From: Flavobacteriia bacterium
GTDB taxonomy: Bacteria; Bacteroidota; Bacteroidia; Flavobacteriales; Flavobacteriaceae
Direction of reading: 5' to 3'
Length of the DNA stretch: 64,000 nucleotides
NCBI GenBank assembly: GCA_004293165.1
Contig: RDYL01000005.1
Coordinates: 62,001-126,000, forward strand
Below the pieces are notes generated by a model that made no database searches, had not been told where the DNA came from, and was given only the letters and a program-made list of their open reading frames with translations. This document shows positions 7,746 through 17,686 of this stretch, one piece after another. Position numbers and translations under genes: made by a program. Position 1 is the first letter of the stretch, and each line of letters starts with the position of its first letter.

Positions 7746-8195
7746 TTAAACTAATAATTTCTTTACAATTCCAGAAATCACTTTTCCTTCCGCTTGTCCA
7801 CCAATTTGAGCTGAAGCCAATCCCATAACTTTTCCCATTGAAGCAATTCCTGAAGCACCAGTTTCTGCAATAATTTTAGCAATTACCGCTTCTACTTCTT
7901 CTTCTGATAATTGAGCAGGTAAGAATTTTTCAATTACTGCAATTTGAGCTAATTCTGGCTCAGCTAAATCTGGACGATTTTGTGCGGTGAAAATTTCAGC
8001 ACTATCCTTACGCATTTTCACTAAACGCTGTAACATTTTTATTTCTTGATCTTCAGACAATCCATCTCCAGCACCCGCTTCCGTTTTTGCTAAAATAATT
8101 GCAGATTTAATCGCTCTTAATGCTTCTAAAGCCACGCTATCTTTTGCCTTCATGGCTTCTTTCATGTTGTCCATGATTTTTACTTCTAAACTCAT
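7746..8195 (-). CDS. GatB/YqeY domain-containing protein
   Basis: A 149-residue protein equivalent to stand-alone YqeY: N-terminal helical part (LEVKIMDNMKEAMKAKDSVALEALRAIKSAI, LKM/LVKMRKDSAEIF) and C-terminal region (VIEKFLPAQLSEEEVEAVI ... GKVMGLASAQIGGQAEGKVISGIVKKLL). The fold is related to the tRNA-binding tail of GatB, but no amidotransferase is attached and the cellular role is not established. It lies just downstream of ftsZ with its own -7 box, behind the ftsZ terminator. Confidence 0.9.
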   Translation of the reverse strand: MSLEVKIMDNMKEAMKAKDSVALEALRAIKSAIILAKTEAGAGDGLSEDQEIKMLQRLVKMRKDSAEIFTAQNRPDLAEPELAQIAVIEKFLPAQLSEEEVEAVIAKIIAETGASGIASMGKVMGLASAQIGGQAEGKVISGIVKKLLV

Positions 8196-8262
8196 ATCGT
8201 ATTTTTTTTAATGTAGTTGATATCATGTTAAAACCCATTTAACAGGCTTAACAAAAGCAATG

Positions 8263-8270
8263 CAAATGTA
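8263..8270 (-). promoter_or_regulatory. -7 promoter element of yqeY
   Basis: On the minus strand TACATTTG matches TAnnTTTG, about 68 nt before the start codon and just after the ftsZ terminator. Confidence 0.5.
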
Positions 8271-8272
8271 AT

Positions 8273-8304
8273 AAAAAAACCCAAAGATTGCTCTTTAGGT
8301 TTTA
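8273..8304 (-). terminator. ftsZ / dcw cluster terminator
   Basis: On the minus strand, a stem AAACCTAAAGA/TCTTTGGGTTT (one T-G pair) with loop GCAA is followed by a run of T. It closes the dcw cluster. Confidence 0.75.
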
Positions 8305-8330
8305 TATAAGGTAGGTTAATTTAATGGAGA

Positions 8331-10298
8331 TTAATCCACATTATCATGAAGAAATGAATTGTTTGAACGAAGTTGTACATCATCATTACTATCAATTCCT
8401 AATGACATTCTTGATTGATTATTTGTGTTAGGAGTTGAAGTAATATCAATTCCCATTCTTTTATAAGCCGGTTCTTTTTCAAATTCATCAATTTGCGAAT
8501 TGCTATTGTTGAATTTGTGATTGAACTCTTTCATTTTTCTTTTACGTTCTTCCGCTCTAAATTTTAACGATTCTTCAATCGACATTTCAAGAGGCGAAAC
8601 TGCATCAAACTGAATATTGCTTTCTAGTTTTTCAACTTCTTTTTTCATCGTGAAGTTTAATTCTTCATCTAATGGCTCAGCAACAACATCTATGGGTTTA
8701 GAAGCAACTAATTCACTTTCTTTTTCTAAATAATCTTCTAATGAATATTTGATGATACCAGATTGATTAACCTCTGTAACAGGAACCACATTAATTGGAT
8801 CTTTCACTTCCATTGAACGCGTTTCTTCTGTCAAATCAAAAACAATAGTACTTTCTTGTTTAATTTCTGCTTTTGTTTCAAACAAATCAAATGAAAAATT
8901 AATTTCTTCTTTTGCTACAACAAACTCAGGGTCTTTAACTTGAATTTCTCTGATTTGAGGTGTAATGATTTCAAAAGTTGGCGCTACATTTGGACTAACT
9001 ATCTCAAAAGTTACATCAATATTTTTTAAAAAATCTGAGGTAGGAACTAAATCAATTGTAGCTACAGGTGTATGAATTTCAAAAGTTGGCTCTTCTACCT
9101 CTTCTAAAGTAAAAACAACTTTCTCTTCAACTTCATCACAAATAGGATTAATGATATCTGCCTTAATTTCTTCAACTTTAGGCGTTTCAAATATAGGATC
9201 AATAACAGGTAAACTAGAAACTGTTTTATTCAATAATTCGTGAACAATTTTTTGTTCATCTTCTAATGAATGAATGATTTTTTTTGGCTCTTGATTAACG
9301 ATTTCAGCTTGTTGTTCAATATTAAAACCTGTAGCGATTACAGTTACAGATATTGAGTTTTCAAGTTTTTCATCTTCGCCTAAACCCATGATTATATTTG
9401 CGCTATATCCTGCTTCGTTTTGAATATATTCGTTTATTTCGCTGATTTCATCGATACTAACTTCATTTTCTTCACCAACACCCGAAACAATAAGAAGTAA
9501 AACTTGTTTAGCTCCCGTAATTTTATTGTCATTTAACAGAGGAGAATCTAAAGCACTCGTAATAGCTTTTTTTGCTTTTCCTTCACCTGAAGCAACCGCT
9601 GAACCCATAATAGCTGTTCCGCTATTAGCAAGCACTGTTTTAGCATCACGTAAATCGATGTTTTGAATATAATGCTGTGAAATTACTTCAGCAATACCAC
9701 GAGCTGCTGTTGCCAACACCTCATCAACTTTAGAATAACCAGATTTATAACCTAAGTTACCGTATACTTCACGCAATTTGTTATTATTGATAACTATCAA
9801 AGAATCTACTTGCTTTCTAAGGCGGTCAACTCCAGCTAGTGCTTGATCTGAACGATTTTTACCTTCAAATTGAAAAGGGATAGTAACAATACCAACTGTT
9901 AAAATATCGCGTTCTTTTGCTAATTTAGCAATAATAGGAGCTGCTCCAGTACCTGTTCCTCCACCCATACCAGCAGTAATGAAAATCATTTTGGTATTGG
10001 TATCTAACATTTTTTCTATTTCAGCAATACTTTCAATAGCAGATTGTTGTCCCACTTCTGGGTTTGCTCCAGCACCTAAACCTTCTGTTAAACTTACGCC
10101 TAACTGAATTTTATTTGGTACAGGACTATTTTGTAATGCCTGAGAATCAGTATTACAAACTACAAAATCAACACCTTTAATACCTTGCTTAAACATGTGG
10201 TTAATGGCATTACTACCTCCACCACCAACGCCAATTACTTTAATTACGTTAGATTGGTTTTTAGGTAAATCAAATGAAATGTTTCCAAATTCTGACAT
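8331..10298 (-). CDS. ftsZ: Cell division GTPase FtsZ with long C-terminal linker
   Basis: The tubulin-like Z-ring protein. The GTPase and activation domains occupy about residues 15-328: nucleotide-binding VIGVGGGGSNAINHM, the tubulin signature GGGTGTG at 112-118, and the region NIDLRDAKTVLANSG. The protein is 655 residues, far longer than the roughly 380-400 of E. coli. The extra length is an acidic, low-complexity linker (about 330-600) rich in Glu, Val, Ile and Thr, with recurring phrases such as FEIHTP, FEIVSP and FEIITP. The tail is basic then polar (RAEERKRKMKEFNHKF ... RMGIDI). Last gene of the dcw cluster, 11 nt after ftsA, followed by a terminator. Confidence 0.96.
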   Translation of the reverse strand: MSEFGNISFDLPKNQSNVIKVIGVGGGGSNAINHMFKQGIKGVDFVVCNTDSQALQNSPVPNKIQLGVSLTEGLGAGANPEVGQQSAIESIAEIEKMLDTNTKMIFITAGMGGGTGTGAAPIIAKLAKERDILTVGIVTIPFQFEGKNRSDQALAGVDRLRKQVDSLIVINNNKLREVYGNLGYKSGYSKVDEVLATAARGIAEVISQHYIQNIDLRDAKTVLANSGTAIMGSAVASGEGKAKKAITSALDSPLLNDNKITGAKQVLLLIVSGVGEENEVSIDEISEINEYIQNEAGYSANIIMGLGEDEKLENSISVTVIATGFNIEQQAEIVNQEPKKIIHSLEDEQKIVHELLNKTVSSLPVIDPIFETPKVEEIKADIINPICDEVEEKVVFTLEEVEEPTFEIHTPVATIDLVPTSDFLKNIDVTFEIVSPNVAPTFEIITPQIREIQVKDPEFVVAKEEINFSFDLFETKAEIKQESTIVFDLTEETRSMEVKDPINVVPVTEVNQSGIIKYSLEDYLEKESELVASKPIDVVAEPLDEELNFTMKKEVEKLESNIQFDAVSPLEMSIEESLKFRAEERKRKMKEFNHKFNNSNSQIDEFEKEPAYKRMGIDITSTPNTNNQSRMSLGIDSNDDVQLRSNNSFLHDNVD

Positions 10299-10309
10299 AG
10301 TATCTCTTT

Positions 10310-11689
10310 TTATTCTGCGTTATCTAAAAATTCTTTAATCTTATCAATGTACTTATCAAAAAACGAACGTTTGATTTTATCATCGGTTGTTTCTGTTTTG
10401 ATAGATTGAGTTGCTTTTGGTTCCTCTTTTTCTTCCTCAATAATTGGCTCTTCAATTACAACCTGAGGACGAGTCACCACAACTGGATCTTCTTTTTTCA
10501 TTTCTACAAACGGAGTAGCACTTTTTGTATTGTTTCGAATACTATTCATTACTAAACCTACCGCTGTAGCGTATAATGGGCTCGACAATTCCTCGTCTGA
10601 ATCTCCTGCTAAATGCTCATTTGGATATCCAATTCTAGTATCCATACCTGTAATGTATTCTACCAGTTGTTTGATGTGTTGCAATTGCGCTCCACCACCT
10701 GTTAAAACAATACCTGCAATTAGTTTTTTCTTAGGATCTTCGTGCCCGTATAATTTCACTTCCGCATATACTTGCTCAATAATTTCTACGACTCTAGCGT
10801 GAATAATTTTTGACAAGTTTTTTAGCGAAATTTCTTTCGGTTCTCTACCTCTTAACCCAGGAATAGAAACAATTTCGTTGTCTTTATTTTCTCCTGGCCA
10901 AGCAGAACCAAAACGAGTTTTTAATAACTCGGCTTGTTTTTCGATGATTGAACAACCTTCTTTAATATCTTCCGTAATAACGTTTCCTCCAAAAGGAATA
11001 ACTGCTGTATGACGAATGATTCCATCTTTAAAAATGGCTAAATCTGTTGTTCCACCACCTATATCTATCAAAGCAACTCCTGCTTCTTTTTCTTCCTGAC
11101 TCAATACTGCATCAGCAGATGCTAATGGTTCTAATGTTAATCCAGATAATTCTAATCCAGCACTTTTAACACATCTTCCCAAATTTCTAATGGAAGCTGC
11201 CTGACCTACTACTACGTGAAAACTAGATTCCAATCTTCCACCGTACATTCCGATAGGTTCTTTAATTTCGGCCTGACCATCAATTTTAAATTCTTGTGGC
11301 AACACATGGATAATTTCTTCTCCTGGCAACATCGCTAATTTATGAACCTGCCCAATTAAAGTATCTATATCTAAATCGCCAATAACTTCTTCTGAATTAG
11401 GACGACTAATGTAATCGCTATGTTGAATACTACGAATGTGTTGTCCTGCTATACCAACAACAACATCATTAATTTTGTATCCAGAATCGTTTTCAGCATC
11501 CGTAACTGCTTGTTGAATAGATTGTATTGTTTGCGTAATATTATTCACAACTCCTCTATGAACACCTAAACTTTTAGATTTTCCTACTCCAAGAATCTCT
11601 AGCTTACCGTATTCATTCTTCTTACCTATCATCGCTACAATCTTAGTTGTACCGATATCTAATCCTACTGCAATGTTGTCTTTGTTCAT
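10310..11689 (-). CDS. ftsA: Cell division protein FtsA
   Basis: An actin-fold ATPase that tethers FtsZ to the membrane. The 459 residues show the phosphate-1 motif (AVGLDIGTTKIVAMIG), a 1C/SHS2-type insert (about residues 85-160), phosphate-2 (VALIDIGGGTTDLAIF) and the adenosine motif (GIVLTGGGAQLQHI). A variable acidic linker (VVIEEPIIEEEKEEPK) follows. The C-terminus SFFDKYIDKIKEFLDN is a plausible amphipathic membrane-targeting helix. Located between ftsQ and ftsZ, as in most dcw clusters. Confidence 0.96.
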   Translation of the reverse strand: MNKDNIAVGLDIGTTKIVAMIGKKNEYGKLEILGVGKSKSLGVHRGVVNNITQTIQSIQQAVTDAENDSGYKINDVVVGIAGQHIRSIQHSDYISRPNSEEVIGDLDIDTLIGQVHKLAMLPGEEIIHVLPQEFKIDGQAEIKEPIGMYGGRLESSFHVVVGQAASIRNLGRCVKSAGLELSGLTLEPLASADAVLSQEEKEAGVALIDIGGGTTDLAIFKDGIIRHTAVIPFGGNVITEDIKEGCSIIEKQAELLKTRFGSAWPGENKDNEIVSIPGLRGREPKEISLKNLSKIIHARVVEIIEQVYAEVKLYGHEDPKKKLIAGIVLTGGGAQLQHIKQLVEYITGMDTRIGYPNEHLAGDSDEELSSPLYATAVGLVMNSIRNNTKSATPFVEMKKEDPVVVTRPQVVIEEPIIEEEKEEPKATQSIKTETTDDKIKRSFFDKYIDKIKEFLDNAE

Positions 11690-11699
11690 AACCTTACTT

Positions 11700-12422
11700 C
11701 TATTTCTTACAAACCACTTGTTGTGTAAACATCACGTTCACTTCTTTATAACTTTTAATCACTGTATCCTTTATCGCATGTTGAAAAAAGGCTTTATAAT
11801 TCTTAAGTTTTTTTTCAACATTTATTGGTTTCCCAAATACTATTTTATAATCATAACTTCTGTTGGTCAACACCACATTTCCTGAAGTCATAATTTGTGC
11901 ACCAGTAATATTTTTACTTAAAAAATCATCTTTTTTGATTTCATTAAACAAAAACAAAAACGGTTTACAATTCCTTTCACTTATTTCACCAGTAACTAGT
12001 GGAACTCGTGCTGAAAAATTTTCCGACAACGACATTCTATTCCCTTTTGAATCAAGGTAATAGCTTTCATCATCAGTAATAACTCTTACGATTGGGGTCT
12101 TTTGAGTAATACGCGTACTTAGAAATCCATCTATTGTTGAAAAAACTTGTGCTTTTTCAATCATCTCGTGATCATCGAGAACAGCTTCTAAAGTATTCAA
12201 ATCTACTTTATCTTTTTGAATAGTTGAAGCACCTCCAAATTTTTGTATTAACAAGTTATTAACCATTTCATGTGTTAAAAACATATTTTCGTTTGACTCA
12301 AATTTGATATCTATCTTGCTGATTTTACGCTCACTATTCCTTTTTAACGAAAAAGCAAACAGAAAAATCATCACAAAAACGACAAAAATTAAGCGAACAG
12401 TATGCCAATTAATTTTTTTCAT
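11700..12422 (-). CDS. ftsQ: Cell division protein FtsQ
   Basis: A bitopic divisome protein, 240 residues: short cytoplasmic N-terminus, one membrane segment (about 9-25, LIFVVFVMIFLFAFSL), and a periplasmic part beginning with a POTRA-like region (ISKIDIKFESNENMFLTHEMVNNLL) and the FtsQ beta domain (TPIVRVITDDESYYLDSKGNRMSLSENFSARVPLVTG). Sequence is divergent, as is normal for FtsQ; position between murC and ftsA makes the call firm. It overlaps the end of murC by 14 bp. Confidence 0.9.
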   Translation of the reverse strand: MKKINWHTVRLIFVVFVMIFLFAFSLKRNSERKISKIDIKFESNENMFLTHEMVNNLLIQKFGGASTIQKDKVDLNTLEAVLDDHEMIEKAQVFSTIDGFLSTRITQKTPIVRVITDDESYYLDSKGNRMSLSENFSARVPLVTGEISERNCKPFLFLFNEIKKDDFLSKNITGAQIMTSGNVVLTNRSYDYKIVFGKPINVEKKLKNYKAFFQHAIKDTVIKSYKEVNVMFTQQVVCKK

Positions 12423-13755
12423 GGAGCGTTTTTTTAATATTTTTTACCAACTCACCAATATCACCCGCACCAATAGTTATAAACACTTCCGCATCTGAAA
12501 TTTTAAAAGCCGTGAACAACTCTTCTTTACTAACTAATTTTTTATTTGGATTGTTAATTTTACTCAACAACCAAGTCGAATTTACTCCTTCCATTTGCAA
12601 CTCGCGAGCTGGATAAATTTCCAATAATAAAATCTCGTCGAATTGGCTTAAACTTTCTGCAAAACCATCTACAAAATCTTTCGTTCTACTAAACAAATGC
12701 GGTTGAAAAGCAGCAATGATTTTTTTACCCGGATATAATTCACGAACCGCTTGATGCACTGCCTTAATTTCGGTTGGATGATGTGCATAATCATCTATAT
12801 AAACCAATTTTTCTTCTCTAATTTGGAAGGAAAAACGTCTTCTTACTCCTTTAAAACTTGCTAAAGCAGCAATGATTTTCTCATTGGAAACACCGTAAGA
12901 TTTTGCCATTGCAAAAGCCAATAGTGCGTTAGTCAAATTATGATGACCTGGCAAACCAAATTTTACATTTTCAACTACTTCAGTGGGTGTTTTAACATCA
13001 AACGCATAAAAACCATTTTCAATGCGGATGTTTTGAGCTGAAAAATCAGCATCATTGTTAACTCCAATCGTATTTCCTTCTAATGGCAATCCTTTGATTA
13101 CGTATAAATTATCACTTGATGTTTTAGCTGCAAATTCTCTGAACGATTCTTCAATACTTGCAGCATCTCCATAAATATCTAAATGATCTGCATCCATTGA
13201 AGTTACGCAAGAAACATTGGGATGTAAATGCAAGAACGAGCGATCAAACTCATCCGCTTCAACTACCGTAACGGTTTTTCCTGAACCGATTAAATTAGAA
13301 TTATAGTTTTCAACAATTCCGCCTAAAAATGCTGTTACATCAACACCACTTTCATATAAAACGTGACCTAAAATACTTGATGTTGTAGTTTTTCCGTGTG
13401 TTCCAGCAACCGCAAAACAATAGGTATCTTTTGTAATAATTCCTAAAACTTCAGCGCGTTTTTTTATATTGTATTCTCTTTCAACAAAATAATTCCATTC
13501 TGAATGCGAAACTGGAACCGCTGGTGTAACAATTACCAACGTGTTTTCCACATAAAAATCTTCCGGAATTAAATGGATATTGTCTTCAAAATGAATTTCT
13601 AAACCAATCGCTTGTAATTCATCTGTTAACTGCGTAGGTGTTTTATCGTAACCAACCACTTTTTTTCCAATGTATTGAAAATAGCGCGCTAGAGCACTCA
13701 TTCCGATGCCTCCGATTCCGATGAAATAAACGTTATGTATTTGATTTAGATTCAT
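12409..13755 (-). CDS. murC: UDP-N-acetylmuramate--L-alanine ligase
   Basis: Adds L-Ala to UDP-MurNAc, the first peptide-stem ligation. The 448-residue Mur ligase begins with the nucleotide-sugar binding Rossmann motif (VYFIGIGGIGMSALARYF), then the ATP loop (VAGTHGKTTTSSILG), and family motifs (EADEFDRSFLHLHP, NLTNALLAFA, DDYAHHPTEI, FQPHLFSRTKDF). Length matches the family. It starts after an intergenic heptad-repeat block that separates it from murG, and it overlaps ftsQ. Confidence 0.97.
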   Translation of the reverse strand: MNLNQIHNVYFIGIGGIGMSALARYFQYIGKKVVGYDKTPTQLTDELQAIGLEIHFEDNIHLIPEDFYVENTLVIVTPAVPVSHSEWNYFVEREYNIKKRAEVLGIITKDTYCFAVAGTHGKTTTSSILGHVLYESGVDVTAFLGGIVENYNSNLIGSGKTVTVVEADEFDRSFLHLHPNVSCVTSMDADHLDIYGDAASIEESFREFAAKTSSDNLYVIKGLPLEGNTIGVNNDADFSAQNIRIENGFYAFDVKTPTEVVENVKFGLPGHHNLTNALLAFAMAKSYGVSNEKIIAALASFKGVRRRFSFQIREEKLVYIDDYAHHPTEIKAVHQAVRELYPGKKIIAAFQPHLFSRTKDFVDGFAESLSQFDEILLLEIYPARELQMEGVNSTWLLSKINNPNKKLVSKEELFTAFKISDAEVFITIGAGDIGELVKNIKKTLHEKN

Positions 13756-13763
13756 ATTTTTTT

Positions 13764-13823
13764 GTTTCAGGTTTCAAGTTTGCTTTGTTTCAGGTTTTAC
13801 AACTTGAAACTTGGAACTTGAAA
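13764..13823. repeat. Inverted heptad-word repeat between murG and murC
   Basis: One arm contains CAGGTTT (13768), CAAGTTT (13775) and CAGGTTT (13791); the other contains ACTTGAA (13802), ACTTGGA (13809) and ACTTGAA (13816) in perfect 7-nt phase. About 16 of 18 positions pair between the outer arms. It lies inside the dcw operon and ends next to the murG stop codon. Confidence 0.75.
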
Positions 13824-13826
13824 CAT

Positions 13827-14912
13827 TTACACTAATTTCATTATCTCTTCAACAATATCTTTAGTTGCGTTTGGTTTGGCTAATTTTTTTATATTTTGAC
13901 TTAATTCTAGTTGCTTGCTTTCATTTGAAATTAAATCTGTAAAAACCATTTCAAATTGGGTTTCTAATTCAGATTCTTTGATTAAAATTGCTCCGTTTTT
14001 ATCTGAAATTGCTTTCGCATTTTTAGTTTGATGATCTTCTGCCACATTTGGTGATGGAATAAAAATCGTTGGTTTTCCCACAATACATAATTCCGAAACG
14101 GATGAAGCTCCTGAACGAGAAATCACAACATCAGCAGCAGCATAAACCAAATCCATTCTGTCAATAAACGCTACTACTTGAACGTTGTCTTTCTCATTGT
14201 ATTTTGAATAATCGTTCAAATATAATTTTCCACATTGCCAAATGATTTGGATGTTTTGACTTAGTAAAAAATCTAATTCTTTTTCAATTAATTGGTTAAT
14301 TCTTCTAGCGCCTAAACTTCCTCCTAAAACTAAGAGTGTTTTTTTATTCGCGTCTAGTTTAAAATAAGCAACCGCTTCACTTTTACTCGCTTCGTTAATT
14401 AAATCTTGACGTACAGGATTTCCTGTCAAAATCATTTTATCTTTTGGAAAAAATCGTTCTAAATTTTCATAAGCCACACAAATTTTATTCGCTTTTTTAG
14501 CTAATAATTTATTTGTGATTCCTGGATAGGAATTTTGCTCCTGAATAACCGTTGGAATACCCAACATAGATGCTACTTTTAACACCGCTCCACTTGCAAA
14601 ACCACCAGTTCCGATTACCACATCGGGTTTGAATTTTTTGATTATTTTAAACGAATTCAACAAACTTGAAGTCAACTTCAATGGAAACATTGCGTTATCT
14701 AAAGTTATTTTTCGTTGAATTCCTGCAATCCATAATCCTTTGATAGCATAACCTTCCTGAGGTACTTTTTGCATTTCCATTTTATCTTTGGCACCTACAA
14801 AAAGGAACTCTGCTTCTGGAAAACGAGATTTTAATTCGTTTGCAATGGCAACTGCCGGATAAATATGTCCGCCAGTTCCGCCTCCGCTTATTATGAATCT
14901 TGGTTTTTTCAT
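13827..14912 (-). CDS. murG: UDP-N-acetylglucosamine transferase MurG
   Basis: Converts lipid I to lipid II on the cytoplasmic face of the membrane. A 361-residue GT28/GT-B enzyme with the N-terminal glycine-rich loop ([17 protein letters not shown]), the second G loop ([14 protein letters not shown]), the third ([13 protein letters not shown]), and the UDP-GlcNAc binding region ([19 protein letters not shown], then AEDHQTKNA). It overlaps ftsW by one base (stop and start share it), so the two are translationally coupled. Confidence 0.97.
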   Translation of the reverse strand: MKKPRFIISGGGTGGHIYPAVAIANELKSRFPEAEFLFVGAKDKMEMQKVPQEGYAIKGLWIAGIQRKITLDNAMFPLKLTSSLLNSFKIIKKFKPDVVIGTGGFASGAVLKVASMLGIPTVIQEQNSYPGITNKLLAKKANKICVAYENLERFFPKDKMILTGNPVRQDLINEASKSEAVAYFKLDANKKTLLVLGGSLGARRINQLIEKELDFLLSQNIQIIWQCGKLYLNDYSKYNEKDNVQVVAFIDRMDLVYAAADVVISRSGASSVSELCIVGKPTIFIPSPNVAEDHQTKNAKAISDKNGAILIKESELETQFEMVFTDLISNESKQLELSQNIKKLAKPNATKDIVEEIMKLV

Positions 14913-16264
14913 TACTTTTTATTTAAAACTGCGTTCATTGGATTTTGTCCGTTTACTAACACATCTCCATTTTCGTCTTCAATCAAAGATTCTCTGATGG
15001 AACTTTTAATATCATTTATTTTTTGCTGATTTTCATCGGCTTCTTTTTCTTCATTTAAAGCTACTTGCGCATCGATAATTTGTTGTAACGCTTCATCGCG
15101 TTTGCGTTTTTCTTCTAAATCTAAAGCGACTTCTTCTTCTTTCTTCGTAACGCTTAAAATAATTCCAATAGCGATACAGGTCATCCAAATCGAAGTTCCT
15201 CCACTACTAATCAATGGCAATGGTTGACCGGTTACTGGCAATAATTCCACAGCAACTCCCATGTTAATAAATGCTTGAAATATGATTGGAAATCCGAGTC
15301 CGATGATTAATAATTTCCCAAACAAACTAGAAGCTTTTTGAGCATTTATAATAAAACGAATGAACAATAACAAATACAATCCGATAATTCCTAAAGCACC
15401 AACTAACCCATATTCTTCCACAATAATTGCGAAAATAAAATCGGAAGAAGACTGTGGTAAAAAGTTCTTTTGTACACTTTTTCCAGGACCCAATCCGTAA
15501 ATTTTTCCGGATGCTACTGCAATTTTTGCTTTTTCAATTTGATAATCATCTTCGTTTGGTGTATCATCAAAAAAACTATCTACACGATTCATCCAAGTAT
15601 CCACACGATTAGGCATCGCATCTGGAAAAGCCATAGCCACCAAAACAAACATCGTCAAACTTACAATACCAGAACCAATGATAATTCCTAGATATCGCAT
15701 GGGATATTGTCCAATAAAAACCAACATACACACCATTGAAAAAATCAAAGCCGTAGTAGAAAAGTTAGCCGGAAGGACTAATGCTAAAATAGCAAAAACA
15801 GGCGCCCATAATTCCAACAACGAATCTTTAAACGAATATTCTTTATCGCTTACTTTAGCTAAATAACGTGCTACATAAATCATTAATACAATAAATGCTA
15901 GCGTAGAAGTTTGAAAACCAATACCAATAAAAGGAATTTGAATCCAACGACTGGCATTAGCTCCATCAATAACAGTTCCTTTAAACAAGGTGTAAACTAA
16001 TAACAATATTACTAATGGAATTCCGAATATAGAAAGCGCTTTAAAGTAATGATACGGCGTTTTGTGAATAAAAAATATAATTCCGAAACCCAACATTACA
16101 TGCACAAAATGCTTGAACAAATACCCAATGGTAGTACCTTTTCCGATAACGTAAACCAAGTTAGTACTTGCGCTATATACTGGCAAAAACGAGATAAGCG
16201 CCAATAAAAAAACTATGGCCCAAATGGTTTTATCTCCTCTTATTTTACCAATGATATCGAACAT
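14912..16264 (-). CDS. ftsW: Peptidoglycan polymerase FtsW (SEDS family)
   Basis: A SEDS glycosyltransferase that polymerises lipid II with the FtsI transpeptidase. The 450-residue protein has about ten membrane segments through residue ~370 and SEDS signatures ([65 protein letters not shown]). A cytoplasmic C-terminal extension of about 80 residues ([20 protein letters not shown] onward) is highly charged and likely coiled-coil, longer than in model FtsW proteins. Located between murD and murG. Confidence 0.95.
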   Translation of the reverse strand: MFDIIGKIRGDKTIWAIVFLLALISFLPVYSASTNLVYVIGKGTTIGYLFKHFVHVMLGFGIIFFIHKTPYHYFKALSIFGIPLVILLLVYTLFKGTVIDGANASRWIQIPFIGIGFQTSTLAFIVLMIYVARYLAKVSDKEYSFKDSLLELWAPVFAILALVLPANFSTTALIFSMVCMLVFIGQYPMRYLGIIIGSGIVSLTMFVLVAMAFPDAMPNRVDTWMNRVDSFFDDTPNEDDYQIEKAKIAVASGKIYGLGPGKSVQKNFLPQSSSDFIFAIIVEEYGLVGALGIIGLYLLLFIRFIINAQKASSLFGKLLIIGLGFPIIFQAFINMGVAVELLPVTGQPLPLISSGGTSIWMTCIAIGIILSVTKKEEEVALDLEEKRKRDEALQQIIDAQVALNEEKEADENQQKINDIKSSIRESLIEDENGDVLVNGQNPMNAVLNKK

Positions 16265-16350
16265 TTTTTATTTTTTTAAAACACATTGGAACATCGTTTT
16301 TTTCCTAGATTGTGTTTAGTTATTGCATTTTCAATAGTTAACAGTAGATT

Positions 16351-17685
16351 TTACAAATTAAATATTGCTTGTTTGAATTGTTGTCCTCTGTCTTCGTAGT
16401 TTTCAAATAAATCGAAACTTGCGCACGCTGGTGACAACAAAACAGAATCTCCTTTTTCTGCTAAACGTTGAGCTAATTGAACAGCTTCTGACATGGAAGT
16501 AGTTTCTACCATAACATCTACCACATTATTGAATGCATTAATGATTTTTGTATTATCAACACCCAAACACACGATTGCTTTTACTTTTTCTCGAACTAAT
16601 GGCATCAATTCGTCATAATCATTTCCTTTGTCAACACCACCCACAATCCAAACCGTTGGCGTTGTCATACTATCTAAAGCGTAAAAAACAGAATTCACAT
16701 TCGTTGCCTTAGAATCGTTGATGTATTGTACACCTTGAATTTTCAATACTTTTTCTAAGCGATGTTCTACACCTTGAAAATTAGTCAAACTTTCTCTTAT
16801 GGTCTGTTTTCTAATATTCAACAATTGTGCTACAGCAGTTGCTGCCATTGCATTCTTTATATTGTGTTTTCCTTCTAAAGCTAGTTCGTTGATTGGCATA
16901 GTAAATAGTTCTTTATTAATTGTGCTGTTAATGTTGTTATCTTCTAAAAATGCTCCTTGATTTTCTGGTTTTGTTATCAGTGAAAAAGGAACTTTATTTG
17001 CTTTAATCTTGTTATTTTTTAACCAATTTTGAATCGCTTCATCTTCATTATCATAAATCAAATAATCGGCTTCGGTTTGGTTTTTAGTAATTCTAAATTT
17101 AGAACCGATGTATAAATTGTAATCGTAATTATATCTGTCTAAATGATCAGGGCTAATGTTCATAATAATCGCAATATGAGGCTTGTAATTGATAATACCA
17201 TCTAACTGAAAACTACTTAACTCCAACACATAAATATCATGTTTGTTCTCGGCTACTTGCCAAGCAAAGCTTTTTCCAATATTACCCGCCAATCCAACAT
17301 TTAAACCCGCTTCTTTCAACAAATGATATGTTAAAAGTGTAGTGGTAGTTTTACCATTACTTCCGGTAATTCCAATTGTTGTAGCATCGGTAAACTGAAC
17401 AGCCAATTCAATTTCAGAAATTACTGGAATTTCTTTTTCGATTAGCTTTTTTACGATGGGTGCTTTTTCAGGAATTCCTGGACTTTTCATTACTAGATCG
17501 GCATTCAGAATTAATTCTTCTGTGTGCTTTTCATCTTCCCATGCGATTCCATTAATACTAAGAACTTCTTTATAATTTTCTTTTATTTTACCAAAATCCG
17601 ACACAAAAACATCATATCCTTTTTGCTGACCCAAGATGGCGGTTCCTACGCCACTTTCGCCTCCTCCTAAAATTACCAGTCGCAT
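16351..17685 (-). CDS. murD: UDP-N-acetylmuramoylalanine--D-glutamate ligase
   Basis: Adds D-Glu to UDP-MurNAc-L-Ala. The 444-residue Mur ligase shows the N-terminal nucleotide fold (LVILGGGESGVGTAIL), ATP loop (GITGSNGKTTTTLLTYHLL), NMSPDHLDRY-type motif (NISPDHLDRYNY), GVEHRLEKV, and the C-terminal NDSKATNVNSVFYAL and SPACASFDLFENYEDRG motifs typical of MurD. One base separates it from mraY. An 86-bp gap without obvious signals separates it from ftsW. Confidence 0.97.
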   Translation of the reverse strand: MRLVILGGGESGVGTAILGQQKGYDVFVSDFGKIKENYKEVLSINGIAWEDEKHTEELILNADLVMKSPGIPEKAPIVKKLIEKEIPVISEIELAVQFTDATTIGITGSNGKTTTTLLTYHLLKEAGLNVGLAGNIGKSFAWQVAENKHDIYVLELSSFQLDGIINYKPHIAIIMNISPDHLDRYNYDYNLYIGSKFRITKNQTEADYLIYDNEDEAIQNWLKNNKIKANKVPFSLITKPENQGAFLEDNNINSTINKELFTMPINELALEGKHNIKNAMAATAVAQLLNIRKQTIRESLTNFQGVEHRLEKVLKIQGVQYINDSKATNVNSVFYALDSMTTPTVWIVGGVDKGNDYDELMPLVREKVKAIVCLGVDNTKIINAFNNVVDVMVETTSMSEAVQLAQRLAEKGDSVLLSPACASFDLFENYEDRGQQFKQAIFNL

Positions 17686-17686
17686 G

